A stretch of DNA of 64,000 nucleotides from Diospyros lotus (taxonomy: Eukaryota; Streptophyta; Magnoliopsida; Ericales; Ebenaceae): contig NC_068343.1 of NCBI RefSeq assembly GCF_014633365.1, forward strand, positions 24,149,307 through 24,213,306. The letters run 5' to 3'. Below the pieces are notes generated by a model. That model was not told the origin of the DNA, searched no databases, and saw nothing but the letters and a program-made list of their open reading frames with translations. Below, one piece after another: positions 11,189 through 22,899 of this stretch. Both the position numbers and the translations under genes were made by a program. Positions within the stretch are counted from its first letter, which is position 1; each line of letters begins with the position of its first letter.

Positions 11189-12969
11189 TGTAACGCCCCA
11201 CTTTTCCAAATATGCAATAACTTGAAATATAATTAAGACATCACCTACGGGTGTTATGAAAACCCTTATCAATGCAAGCATTGGATCGAACCCGCAAGCT
11301 TAACCAAAGCTAAATAAAGGGGTTCACACTAAATTTTCTTTACAAGTATAAGAAATGTAAAAGACTCTCAATACTCTAGGAAGACACAACTTATTACTGT
11401 AGTACAACTGTAGGGCACCCTTTTATTACAAACTTGAGTACCCTAGCTGCTATTCACAATATATTACTTAGGTTACAAGGGTACATAACGAAACAAAAAT
11501 CCAAAAGCTAGCGAAGCTCCATCTCCTTGCCCATACTTTGATTTAGAACCTGAAACACTTGATACTTCTGAGTGACTCAAAAAAGGAAAGGTATGTGCGT
11601 GCAAATGCAATAATACCATTATGAAATCCACCTTTATGGTAGCAATGCCAGGGTGTTGCAATCACCCCCGCGGTCATCATAGTCATTCCTTGGCTTACCA
11701 CAAGAGCACAAGATCTTCCATGATGGCCCAACAACTAACCACAATCACCAACACAAACATGATATATGACAAAGCAGAAGGAATATGCATAAACAAGGGA
11801 AAATACGACATGTAAGCCACAAAGGCATGAGATGCAAGCCAACATCCACACACAAGTGAAGCAACAAATGCTCAAAGTGTCACAAAACATGCATGAATCA
11901 GTCACCTTGATCATTTTCCCTTCGATAGCACTGTTCACAGCCCGATTTCGAGCACTAGGGGTTGTTTCAGCAGAAATCACGCATTTCAGTGAACTAAACC
12001 TTAAATATTTTTACATGGGGTTGTAGATAATTAAAATAGGAGAATTATGGTTAAAATTTAAGGTCGAATGGAGGCCGGACGCACCCTCACGTGCCTCTGG
12101 AAGGGTGGCCACGCGCCGCCTCCTTCCCTATTACAGATTCTATAACCTAAAATTAAAAATGCTATAACTGCTCATTTTTACTCCAATTCACTCTCCGTTT
12201 GAACCTACGGACTCTCCTTTTCATGCTCTACGATCCTATGGAAATAGAATCAACTTACCTCTTCGATTTTCTCACTGTTTCGGCTGATTTTCAATGAGAT
12301 GTCTCCACCCTTCCTCTTCCTTGCTTTCTTTGATTCTTTCTCCTCTTGTTTTGCTTAGTGTACTCACCACACTTGTTATACTTCACTCCCACGTAGGTCT
12401 CCCCCCTTTTATATAAGCTTTCAAAGCATCCATATCTCTAGATATTACTTTCCTCTTAAGTTACTCATTTTTCTCAAGCCATCATTACATTATTCCTTAA
12501 CTTTTAAGTTACCGCATTTTTCTCCTCTTAAGTTACCACATTTTTCTCCTCAAGCCATCATTACTACATTATCCCTTAGCTTTTAAGTTACCCCCTTTTT
12601 CTTCCCAAGTCATCATTACAACCCTTGAATTATCCCTTTGGTTTATCTTTCAATTCAAGTTTCCATTTCCTTCCAATCCCAAGTCTCCAAATCTCACCTT
12701 CACGTGACTTATAGGATAAGAACCCAACCCATTATGACTATTATCTCTTCTTTTCCAAGCCAATCTTATTCTTCCAAGTCATGTCACCTTAAGACTTTTG
12801 GGGTAAAGCTCATTATTATAATCATTCATTCATAAGACTTTAGGGTAAGGACTCATCATTACAATCATTCCCCTATTACGTTAATGCCCAGAATCAAAAT
12901 ATCATTCATTTTGCTACTATAATTTTCATTACAACATCCAAGCTTTATATCAAGTTCCGGGGTATTACA
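11189..12969 (-). mobile_element. Solo LTR B inside the element A LTR
   Basis: The ends TGTAACGCCCCAC (11189) and CGGGGTATTACA (12969) are inverted-repeat LTR termini. The flanks CCCAG (11184-11188) and CCCAT (12970-12974) share four of five bases. Removing the insert joins AACGATACCCA to TAATGAAATGGACG, which matches the uninterrupted copy near 40400-40430. A TATA-like run on the minus strand (about 12405-12418, TATATAAAAGGGGGG) gives minus orientation. Length 1781 bp, no coding region. Left over from LTR-LTR recombination. Confidence 0.85.
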
Positions 12970-13821
12970 CCCATAATGAAATGGACGAACAAGAAGCACC
13001 CAAAGCCAATCCAAACCTTTATTACTCAAATCCTAAACCAAAAATTCGCCATTTCCATGGAAAGGTGAGGTGAAATAAAACCCCATTTAGACCATAACCA
13101 CAATTTATCAAAGTTCCATGAAAAATTACACGAAATGCAATCAACTAGATTTTTAAAAAAAACCCTAACCTTCCACAAAACGCCCAAAATTTTGAGGCCA
13201 ACCTCTAGAAATTTCACGATCCTAAGACACTCAAAAACCCCCAAGATTCTAATTTACATCCCTCATAGAATAGAAATAGATTTTCAAAAGTATGAAGAAA
13301 GAAGAAATGGAACTTGCCTCAACTGGTTGGATGAATTCACCGAAAAATCCCAGCAATTCCAACTACCTTACACTATCATAAGCTCCAAGCCAAGAGAAAG
13401 AAGAGATTTATAAGGAACGAGTAAAAGAAAAGAAGAATGGTGGAATGGAAAAGAAGAAGAGAAAGAAGGAAGAAGGAGTGAATACAGAAGAGAAGGAAGA
13501 GTGGTTCACGCCACCACCCCCTCCTCCCTTTTTAAATCCATGCCCTATCCTAATTTTTCCCTTCTTATCCTTCTTTTCATTTTAATTAAATTTTAAATAA
13601 ACATTTGTAGACATATCTCTTCCATTTTTGTCCCTCTTCTTTGCTTTTCTTTTCTTGTCTTCCCTGACTAATTTTCCACACACACCACTTATTTATTATT
13701 TCCTTCATTTTTCATTTAGATTAACACAACACATTATTTACTTTTTCCAAATAATACCAAACATAACACGCTTGAAGAATAATACTTAAAAATAATCTAG
13801 ACCCGCCGATAGGTCGTTACA
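12970..13821 (-). mobile_element. Element A 3' LTR, proximal part (U3 start)
   Basis: Bases 12975-13821 match 40430-41309 closely along their length (for example CGCCATTTCCATGG, TTCCACACACACCACTTATT). The LTR start on the minus strand is TGTAACGACCTATCGGC at 13821. CT-rich text on the plus strand (13500-13700) corresponds to GA-rich leader or U3 on the element strand. Open frames at 13026-13413 are composition effects without domains. Confidence 0.85.
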
Positions 13822-13862
13822 GTTTCTCCCCCACTTAAAAGAATTTTGTCATTGAAATTCAC
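13822..13862 (-). other. Polypurine tract and pol C-terminal end of element A
   Basis: On the minus strand the frame reads VNFNDKILLSGGE and runs into AAGTGGGGGAGAAAC immediately before the LTR start TGTAACG. In plant Tekay/Del-like gypsy elements pol ends with a closely similar motif whose codons double as the polypurine tract for plus-strand priming. This fixes the element's orientation and the inner LTR border. Confidence 0.85.
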
Positions 13863-14904
13863 ACCTAATCATTAACATGCTTAAGGGCAGGGGAGAACTA
13901 TTGCCTTCCAAGTTCTCAAGTACCTTGGTTCCGCCTATGGCTTTGCTTTCCTACTAAACCTTCATCTAAGGGAGGTAATTCAATTTCTCATTACTTTCTC
14001 TTTCGGATCTTAAATATTAATGAGTAACCCTTCCACAACATGTCCCCTTTATTCTCCTAACATGGACGTAACTATCCTCAAACGCTACTAGCACATTAGT
14101 CAACCCAAGGTCATCTTTAAATATTCATGATCTTTTTGTCATACTCTTGCTTTACTTCAAATACCTCGGCCACACTCTAATTTAATTTTTAGAGTATACT
14201 CTAGCTCCTTGCAATTGACCGTCTTCTCAGTCCTTTTATTTTAAGCACTATAGTCTAGACTCATTCCCATTAGTATAAGAGCATCCCAAGGCGACTTGTT
14301 TGGGAAAACTTATCTTGTATGTATGCAACCTCGCAATTACATCTTGGTCCTTTGTAGCTTAATTTCTTTCAACTTTCCTTTACAGTATTTATAACCATCC
14401 CTAACATGCCTACGTAAGCAATGGCCTCAAGTAGATCACTCCCAAGGTTAACCTTCCCACTAAATGATATTGACATACTCAATATATTCTTCCTAAAGAC
14501 ACAATCAGTTATTCCCTTTTTATTTGACATTCACACAACAAAGGTTCATCGACATATTTGGGTTTACTTAATTCAACTCGCCAAGTCTTCTGCTTCTATT
14601 TCATCACTATACACCATACACATACTTTAATCTTCCTCATAACTACAGGTGTAACAATTTGTAGCCATACCATCCATTACATTTAACATCTGAAAATCTT
14701 AATTCAAGTCTAAGGAAAATGCACCATCTAAAGTCTCATATGACTACGTGCCAATAGCCTCGAGCATTAAATCAAAGACTAACTTAGCTTTCCTTCCAAA
14801 GTGAAGGAACCAATTTTCTCACCCAAGCTTTTGACTTGTTAAGCCATTTTCCAAGCCACTTACCTTAACTACACATCACATCATTTCCATTTTAGGCTTT
14901 TCAT
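13863..14904 (-). pseudogene. Decayed interior of element A (no domain readable)
   Basis: This is interior sequence between the pol end of A and the solo LTR at 14905. On the minus strand all frames are broken by stops; the longest open frames on either strand are about 70 codons (for example plus 14421-14630) and show no domain. By position it should be 3' pol, but I cannot read integrase or chromodomain motifs in it. The AT-rich composition and many TAA/TAG/TGA triplets are consistent with long decay. Confidence 0.4.
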
Positions 14905-16395
14905 TGTTGGAAATGTATGCCCTAAAGACACGTTTTGTTTAATTTATGGTAATGATGTTTCTTTTAGTCAGTTTATGGCACATATATCATTTTCATTTAA
15001 TTGTTGGAAAAGTGTCCATGCTATTAAGTAAGTGATTCATGTGATGGGTCGTTCTTCACAGTTAGGCATGAATCATGGGTACTTAATAAGCAAGAAAATA
15101 GTACTCTTGATCTTTTGATAGAATTGGGAATTCTATCATGATAAGATCATTATGCAATAGATCCTAATGGAGGATGGCTTACCTTAGCCAGTAAACAGTC
15201 CGTTTACTCTAATTGTACAAGCGCATTTGGAATGCGTAGAGTGGACCTGTGATAGAAGCTAATGACAAAGTACTAATTATCATGGAGCTAGTCTATCACT
15301 GCTACTACGTGGACGAGTACTCTAATACTTGAGTATTAGTTGGTGGTCTAGTGAACCTAGAGCTATATTCTTAGATTCACTGTAGGTGAGGTCTATCAAA
15401 GATCAATAACCTTTTGAGTTGGGAGTATGGTTTCTAATTAGCTAAGACAGGCTAATACAAGATAGTTTCTGTGATTCACCCCCTTGTGATTGTCCAAGAA
15501 TAATCAAATAATCTAGGGCCCTGGGGACGTGACTTAAGAGTGTGTGCTTTTGGGTAGCTCCCAGTGATAAGCAAGTACATTCGAGTAGTCACGGATTATT
15601 GGACTAGTGATCTAAGGATGGTAGAAATCATTTAGAGAGGTGTTAGTACATTATTCCTTTCTAAATGATGGGTGTTACGCAGAGGGGTATTTTCGTCATT
15701 ACACTAGTAGGTCAAAGATATTACATATGCAAAATTATTCGTGGGGTCAGTGTTACCATATAGTGATAGTTGGAACACTTAGAATGACAAAATATAGCTA
15801 CTAGGTAGCAGGGATATTTTGGTCATTTTAGTAGCCGTGAATAATTTGTCTTTTGGTCCCCGGGGTAGCTCGATATAACTCATGTATTATTAATACATTT
15901 GGCTTGTTGGGTGAATTACATTGAGAGAGAATTATTTTATTCAGAATGGTCCATAATTAATTGGGCTAGAATAAAATAATAGTTCATTAGTTTTTAATTA
16001 ATTAATTGGGCTAACCCAATTAGAAAATTAATTAAATGAACTTGGCCCACTAGGGTTTTAACCCTAGGGTTCTCCCTATATATATTCTCTCCTTGGTTGT
16101 TTTTCATCTAAGGGTTTTTTTTTACTCTTCTTCACCAAAAGAGAGGCCACGAGTTTGAGTCATACCTTGGAAGATCAAGAGAACGTTCAAGTTCTGATGC
16201 GAAGGAGCCGAAGGATTGCAGGACAGCCGTCATCTCCACCACGAGAAGAAGCTCCCGCCCATCCTCCTCCTATCACTTCATTCCGTCCGGTAATCTGAAG
16301 GAAAAGTAAGTTTCCTAGATTCTAATCAATACGAGGAAAGTTTTTATTTAAAAACGCTTTCGTTGCATGCTATGTATCCTCGTGATGATCCTTCA
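14905..16395 (+). mobile_element. Solo LTR J (copia-like) in element A interior
   Basis: It starts TGTTGGAAATGTATGCCC at 14905 and ends CGTGATGATCCTTCA at 16395; flanks are TTCAT (14900-14904) and TTCAC (16396-16400). Near 16070-16090 there is CCCTAGGGTTCTCCC followed by TATATATATTCTCTCC, a TATA region with a downstream leader, giving plus orientation. Length 1491 bp. Neither a primer site nor coding sequence follows. LTRs starting TGTTGGAAATGTGCCCTAA are common for plant Ty1/copia elements; the superfamily is inferred from that only. Confidence 0.8.
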
Positions 16396-17700
16396 TTCAC
16401 CACATTTTAATCAAATAATTTCAAATATAACACATAATAAATTATTACTAATTGTCCCAAACTTGTTAATGGCTAGCTACAATTTCTCCCTCATCTACAT
16501 CGAACTTCATCTATTATGGCTTTTCAAACACTCGTATTTAATTCCTCATTGCTTTAAAATAACAGAAGGCTTAGGAATTTATGTCTAGCAAAAATTAATC
16601 AACGAAACATAGGAGACAGGCGATCGTTTGCAACCAGTCAACAATTTCCTGCCATCAATCGATAGCCTGTTGCAACTTCTTGCCACTACCTTCTAATTTT
16701 GAGTCCCCAAATTCTCTTTGATTGATTATCGTCTCAATCATCATTCTCACTTTCTTTCTACACTGACTTCTCAAACATACCATGTGTATAATCACCTATT
16801 TATATGGGCATAAATTAATTAAATCTTCCAGTTTTTTTTTTTTCCTTCTTGTCACCTACACCACATATTCCCTGACTCCAATCGCAGACATAGTTGAACT
16901 TCTATCTTCGCTAGGACGCATAATAATCGCCCAACTACACACACTTAAACCTCTTCATTTCCCATTGAGTTTCACTAGTTTATCTATTTGTTCCTTACTC
17001 TTGTCGCATTCAATATCGAGATGTTAAACAATAAATTCAAATAAAAAATTATGTATATATCCTAAATTCCCAATGGCTTCCAGCCTATTAAAGCACTATT
17101 TAACCTCATACTTTAATGCATTATTTATTCTTTTTTCGCGCATAATTGTGAGATTCACCCCACAAATATCCGTCAAATATATTTAGGTTGAGACTATACA
17201 AGACTTCCACTTATTTATTTATAAATACACTATACCATAACAACTCATACTCACATTACTAGCCGAAGGGAGATAAAATACATGTACCCCTTTGGTACTC
17301 AACCTAGCATCATCGACTCTTCCTATTATTGATACAAATACATCCCTACTAGATAGCAGTCTACTCTCCCACCCCTTAACATGAGATGCGGCCCCATTCA
17401 CTAGGTAGCTCCCTATTATGCACTTTAATTTATAGCTTCTAATTAATTCATTAACTATTCATGTCATTCATACCATATCTCCTAGCGTAGTCACAATAAT
17501 TTCACACCAAATAATAGTGTAATAAAAATGCTATGAATAAGGGCATGCCACCCACATAACACACAATGAAATATAAGAACATGTTAAACCTACACCAGAG
17601 GAGGCAGTACATTAATACAATATTATACAATGCGAGCATACCTTGAATAAGGTCTTTCCTTACTACTTGTTCATGGAATGTCTCCTGAACTCTGGGTACT
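16396..17700 (-). pseudogene. Decayed interior of element A, unreadable
   Basis: AT-rich sequence between solo LTR J and the gag zinc-knuckle region. By position in the minus-strand element it should hold protease to integrase, but it is far too short for a complete pol (about 1.3 kb) and I find no catalytic motif on either strand. Most of pol is therefore deleted or replaced. The minus frame at 17219-17401 (60 codons) shows no recognisable domain. Confidence 0.4.
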
Positions 17701-18336
17701 ATTGACCCCCAGCCCCATAATCTTTGTCTTCCTATCAGAGGCAGTTATGGACAACTTTTGACCTTGTGGCCCTTCTGACCACACTGGAAACAAGTCACCT
17801 CTCTAGTGAGTGCCACACCTGGATGCTTGGAGCAATTCCTCTTAACATGCCCCACCTAACCATAGTGGTAACAAATCCCTCTACCAAATCGACAAGGTCC
17901 CTTTCCTTTCTTACCACAAAAATTACATGGCGAGTTATTTATTTCATCCTAGCCCAACTTACTCCTCTTTTTGCTATTGTTGCTTTAGTCATTACCCGTC
18001 TCTTCTTAAACCACTGACCCGTTATCATTCCTAGCTTAGACTACTCTCGGCTCCCAACTGTGTTTGATTTTGCCTCACTTGACTAGCAACGAGCATATCT
18101 AGTGTCTGGATCACTCCTGCTGGGTTCCTCACATCTCTGCCATCTCCTGTTGCCAATCACCACTTAGCTCCCCTAAGGTCTTAGTTGTAGGGTAAGTATT
18201 CATTTTCCTACACAACCAACATAGTTAGAATTTGAATCCTCATTTAAACTCATATCCAATTGCTAGATAAATTCCTAACTCCTCCCAAACTCTACCCAAC
18301 ATTCCTATGTGTACAAAGACTCATCTCATCCCAACC
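17700..18336 (-). pseudogene. gag remnant with tandem CCHC zinc knuckles (element A)
   Basis: Read on the minus strand, about 17795-17750 gives CFQCGQKGHKVKSC, a perfect C-x2-C-x4-H-x4-C knuckle, and about 17876-17831 gives CYHYG*VGHVKRNC, the same motif with its second Cys changed to Tyr and a TAG at the position often held by Gln. Upstream (18336-17930) leader and N-terminal gag are too short and full of stops. Zinc knuckles bind the element's RNA during packaging. The plus-strand 97-codon frame at 17724-18017 is a shadow of this region. Confidence 0.8.
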
Positions 18337-18353
18337 TTGCTCTGATAGCAAAC
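18337..18353 (-). other. Primer-binding site, tRNA-Met (element A)
   Basis: On the minus strand TTTGCTATCAGAGCAAG abuts the end of the 5' LTR (GGGCTGTGATA, 18354 side). It differs from the TGGTATCAGAGC core by few changes. It fixes the element as minus-strand, with its 5' LTR on the right. Confidence 0.8.
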
Positions 18354-18978
18354 TATCACAGCCCAAAATCCAGAGGCCGTGATTTAAAAATTTAAATAAA
18401 GACATTTTAAACTCTCCTTAAGCCCCTTTATATATATTTATATATAGAACAGTAACAAGTTACATATCAAATACATTTATTACATCCACTAGGGCTTAGT
18501 TGTCCAAAATACATAGTAGGTGCACTTTAGGTTTACAAAAACATAACATACATTTCTCTACACCTCAAAAGTAAAATCCCCAAAGATCTTTCCAGTCAGG
18601 ATTGCCTCTGTACACATAACTGCCCTAAAAGGATCTATGCCACTTGAAATAACCTCGAACTTCGCCTTTCCCCCTAACCTGGAATGATGTTAAAGCAAGG
18701 TGAGCCTCAAGGCTCAGCAAGTATATAGAAATAATGGAAAAAGAATATGGGTGGACTCCCCAAAACATCATGCATATCGTGTTATACCTTGAAAACATAC
18801 ATCATTCCCATTTACATAAACGATACACAATCTATGCCATGTCATATGCCATATCACACACCATGCCATGTGCTCATATAAAACAAGAGCAAGCTATAAA
18901 CATAAATGCATAGATGCACATATATGGTTCTTGGGACCCATGAAAGATGCACATGTGTATAATCAAAAAGGGAGAGAT
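18354..18978 (-). mobile_element. Element A 5' LTR, distal part
   Basis: A direct copy of 9294-9885, colinear to about 18950. The terminal dinucleotide has changed (TATCACAGCCC here, TGTCACGCCCC at 9294). From about 18955 the text turns into AATCAAAAAGGGAGAGAT, which looks like the polypurine tract of element K rather than A. The rest of this LTR reappears at 40310. Confidence 0.8.
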
Positions 18979-20048
18979 TGATATTTTGCTCTTGTATTTG
19001 GTTTTGATGATGAAAAATAAAATCAATTTATTTCCCTAAGTCATTTATCAAGTATATGATTTGTTGGAGATTATGATTTGTCAAGAATATAAAATCAAAA
19101 TGATCTATGATTTTCTATATTAGTTGGAGATTAGCAAAAACAAGTATTAAGATTTAAAAGAATCTCTTAAATGATTTTTACAAATTGGTTTTAAATCATT
19201 GGATAAACATATGTGTATTATAGTATTTTGTGTATCATATTAGTTGGAAAACATATGTGTTATTTCTCTAAGCCTAAAAGATTAACACTGATAAGGAGAC
19301 ATATAAGAAAATATTTTCATTTTGAAAAAATATATCCCAATATTTTGATAGCTAGTATTCATTGTTGTTAAAACGATTTTTATTGAATTTTTCAATAAAT
19401 ATAAGATATGTATTTTGAGAGTGATAAATTTGCTAAATCTTGAGTTTGTACTAAAATAAAAATTCTATTTTCTTATGGTTATAGATTTTGATTTTTTAAA
19501 TATTTTTATTGAATCCAAATAGGGGCTACTTTCTTATTTACATTTATGTATTAAAGTAAATAGAAGGTAAAATATAAATTAAAGAAAATGAGGACATTAT
19601 GTAAATATGTATCAAATACATTTGTTGACTAAATGCTTTCAATCTGTCGACTAAGTCATTGTATCTGTCGACTAAGTCCCTCACTCTGTCGACTAACTCT
19701 TTTAGCTTGTCAACTAACAGAATGTATAAAATGTTTCTGTCGACTAAGTTTTTCTTTCTGTCGACTAAGTTGTATCTTCTACATTGTATCTGTCGACTAA
19801 GCTTTCCATTTTATCGTGTAATAGAATCAATAAATTCATTCTGTCAACTAAGTGTATTAATCTATCGACTATGTCTTATTTTGTTACTTGATTCTATCGA
19901 CTAACTCTTTTTGCAAAAAGCTATAACGGCTAGTTTTTCAAATCTCAATGGTCACAAACGACTATATTGCTCTCAAGGCTCTTGGGATGCTTATAAATAC
20001 AAGTCATGGCTGATCTAGAGAGGGCTAATGGACAAAATGAATTGATTT
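18979..20048 (+). mobile_element. Element K 5' LTR, first part
   Basis: Starts TGATATTTTGCTCTTG and matches 39043-39975 throughout. Near 19990 it carries CTTATAAATACAAGTCATGG, a TATA box shared with 39915 and, inverted, with 37965. Bases 19620-19910 hold an array of about eleven CTGTCGACTAAG-type words. The LTR is broken at 20048 by element L and resumes at 31945, with GATTT on both sides of the break. Confidence 0.85.
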
Positions 20049-20615
20049 TGATAAGGGAGAATACCCTCGAGTCCCTAATTACTCCAATACCCCAAAAATA
20101 TAGCCAATGGCAGCAGTAACACATGCCCACTAAGGAGCCACTCCATTAACGTCATCCTACAAGCCTAGAGAGGATACGTGTCAGATACACCTCAACACAC
20201 CATCTAACCTGTTACTTGGTAAAGATTCTCCGAATTCCTCGAGATCAACCATCGCACCGAGAATCATGGAGATAGGGACTACCCCGAACCCCTCAAAAAT
20301 GATTATGGTACCCATATCGATAAAATCGTAGCTCTGCGAAGAATGGGATGGGGATCTCGACAATTTGAAGGAGAATCCTTACCCTAGTAGGAGGATAAAA
20401 GGAAAGGACCAGCGATGGGTAAAGGATTCCAACTTTTTCTTTCTCTAAGTTCGATATTGCGTACTTTGAGCTTAAAATTATTCCAACAATCTGACTTGAA
20501 TGTTGGAGTGATCCTAAGTGAGCAAGTCCCCGACTCTATTGTAGGTACCTGGTCTAAGGCAGAGGAAGGTGATCGGCCACAGCGTAGAGGAAGGTGATCG
20601 ACTACTGCATCATCA
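20049..20615 (+). mobile_element. Element L 5' LTR
   Basis: 567 bp, TG...CA, colinear with 31403-31944. GGAGGATAAAAGGAAAGG near 20390 is the likely TATA region. Many single-base differences from the 3' LTR are A/G or C/T changes. Confidence 0.92.
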
Positions 20616-20616
20616 A

Positions 20617-20636
20617 TTGGCACCCACCATGGGGCC
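20617..20636 (+). other. Primer-binding site, tRNA-Lys (element L)
   Basis: TTGGCACCCACCATGGGGCC follows the LTR by one base. It matches the complement of the plant tRNA-Lys(CUU) 3' end (TGGCGCCCACCGTGGGGC) apart from two G-to-A changes, which are the same type of change seen across the element. Confidence 0.8.
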
Positions 20637-21990
20637 GAGGCATTTTTCTTTCCATCTCTCCGGTTTAATTTACCATGACGTTCAAGATATCTCTCCTTCT
20701 CAATGGAAACTAGGAGGCACAAGTCTAGGGTTACCAGTGGTAACCCTACCCAGAGCCGAGCCAGAATAATCCTCCGAGGAGCCAGTAGGGGAGGGATCAT
20801 AGCTCAGATAATCCCCCTCCCCCGCCTGATCAAATCACACTATTGGAGAATTAGGTCCAGCGTCTAACCAAGTTGCTTACCGGCTTCCTTGACCACCAGC
20901 ACCAATAATCCCATCATTCTCAAGCGAGGGGGAGATAGTAGCCCCCGCTGGAGGAAGGATCTTACCCACGCGAGGCGGATCCTTCAGGACGGCGTTAAGA
21001 AGATAGACATGGGGAGGCTGAAGAGTCTTCTAGCATGTCATATGCGCAGCAGCAGGAGGAAAGGAGGTTGCGTCAGTTGGAGAAGGAGATTGCCGCCTTG
21101 AAACTAAAGCATGGAGAGTCTCGGGGGATGATGGTGAATCAGCCCCTTAGTCTAGAGATTATGGCTGCAGTACTGCCTGAGCATCTTTGCATTCCGGCTA
21201 TCAAACCCTATGCGGGGACTATCGACCCAATGGATCAACTGGATCTTTTTACTTACCATACAATAGTGCAAGACTCATCCGACGCAATGTGGTTTAGAGT
21301 CTTCCTAGCAACGTTGGAAGGGCACGCGCGCGCTTGGTATTCAAACCTGGCCCATCACTCAATAGCCAACTTTGCACAACTCTATAGTATCTTTTTGGCT
21401 CACTTGTGCCTCTTCGGAGGCATCAAAGATCCACTATGGCCCTCGTTAGCCTGAAGCAGAACCAGGGCGAATCTTTGAAGGACTTTATCTCGCGTTTCAA
21501 TATGAAAGCCTTGAGCATTGAGAACTTTGACCATAGTATCACTATGGTGGCATTCCAAAATACCCAAAGGCCTGGTCATTTCACTCAATCGTTGGCCAAA
21601 ACTCCCTCGCTTACATTTACGAATATCCTGGGCTGGACAATGAAGTATATTAATGCTAAGAAGGTTATGTAGGTGAAGAGAGGAGAGTACACCGAGAAGA
21701 AGGAAAAAAAGAAACATCCCAAAGAAAATAAGAGTGAGGGCCGAAAGGAGGATTGAAAGGAGAAGCATTGTCCTCGGTGGGAATCGAGCAGTTTCACCCC
21801 CTTGAATGCCCTAAGAGTGGAGATCCTTGCCACCATCGAGGGCAAGGACTATCTAAAGAAGCTCTAGCTAATGAGGGCACCATCTAACAAAAAGGACTGA
21901 GAAAAGTACTACCGCTTCCATAGAGATCACGATATAGAGGAATGTCACTAGTTAAAATAGGAGATTCAAGAGCTCATTAATCGATGTTTC
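20637..21990 (+). pseudogene. gag of element L, frameshifted
   Basis: After a leader, the readable gag starts at 21035 (MSYAQQQEE, Glu/Lys-rich helical start) and gives capsid motifs PYAGTIDPMDQL and RAWYSNLAHHSI up to about 21405. It then continues in another frame from 21406 with LKQNQGESLKDFISRFN and QNTQRPGHFTQSLAK to 21672. A frameshift near 21405-21420 and a TAG at 21670 break it. About 21895-21990 holds the conserved gag tail, FHRDHDIEECH type, followed by IQELINR. Role: virus-like particle formation. Not functional now. Confidence 0.85.
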
Positions 21991-22095
21991 CTTACGAGTT
22001 TTGTTACCTAGGAAACATATTCCTGAAGGGGGAGAACGCGACGTTCGCAGAGTCCCCCCACCAGGAGGGACAAAGTAGAAGAGCAAGATTGAGTT

Positions 22096-22899
22096 TTGCA
22101 TTCACCCCGAGGGGAGAGACTACTGCAGGCAGGAGAAGATCATCCTCAGCCCCTAGTGTTTCATACACTCACTACAAGGGAGGTCCCGGGAGCAAAGGGC
22201 GAGGAAGATGCAGCGAGCAGTCGAACCTTCGGGGTGAAGAGGTCGAGAAGAGGGGAAAAGATCTTCTTTTTGGATAACGACCTCCCCGGGTGTCCGAACC
22301 GATATGATCCGCTAATAATAACAGTCGAGCTTGGAAAGTGGGAGCTTCGAAAAATCCTAGTGGATCCAGGTAGTTCTTTGAAAATCTTGTATAGACAAGC
22401 CTTCTTGGGCATGGGATACCAGATGGAGCAGCTAAGACTGGCTTGTGTCCCCTTGGTGGGATTTGATGGGGAAATAGTGTATTCAGATGGAGTTATTCAG
22501 CTTTCGCTAATCTTGGGAAAGGGTTCCCAAACCTCTCAGGTCGTGTTGGATATTTTGGTGGTAGATGTGCCTGCAGCTTATAACATGATTCTAGGAAGAT
22601 TGGGCCTCGACACTCTTTAGGCTATTCCTAGCACGTATCATATGATGATGAAGTTCCCCACAGCCAACGGGATAGGTGAGGTGCGAGCAGATCTGTGTAT
22701 GGCTCAGGAATGTTACATGGCCTTTATATGCATGGTGAGGAGTGCAGAGACCCCACGAAGGCAGATGAAAGAGAATCCGCCACGAGGAGAAACTTCTACT
22801 CATGGAAAGAACTCTGAGGGAGAAAGGGAGGAGAGAGCCCCACCAACTGTTAGTTTTCTATTGGAGGGGTTGAGAGATTCGAAGACGGTAGAGCCTGTG
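22096..22899 (+). pseudogene. Aspartic protease region of element L
   Basis: The frame from 22096 has one stop (22618) before the insertion at 22900. It contains FFLDNDLPGCPNRYDPLII, then VELGKWELRKILVDPGSSLKILY around 22326-22395, where the catalytic triplet is D-P-G-S-S instead of the usual D-T/S-G-S-S. A flap-like segment and ILVVDVPAAYNMILGRLGLD (around 22555-22615) complete the retropepsin fold. The Pro in the active-site triad and the TAG make it inactive. It continues into the RT frame at 24852 once the inserted LTR is ignored. Confidence 0.85.

Noticed and set aside
17724..18017. 97-codon plus-strand frame
   Set aside because: It is the shadow of the minus-strand gag zinc-knuckle region of element A.
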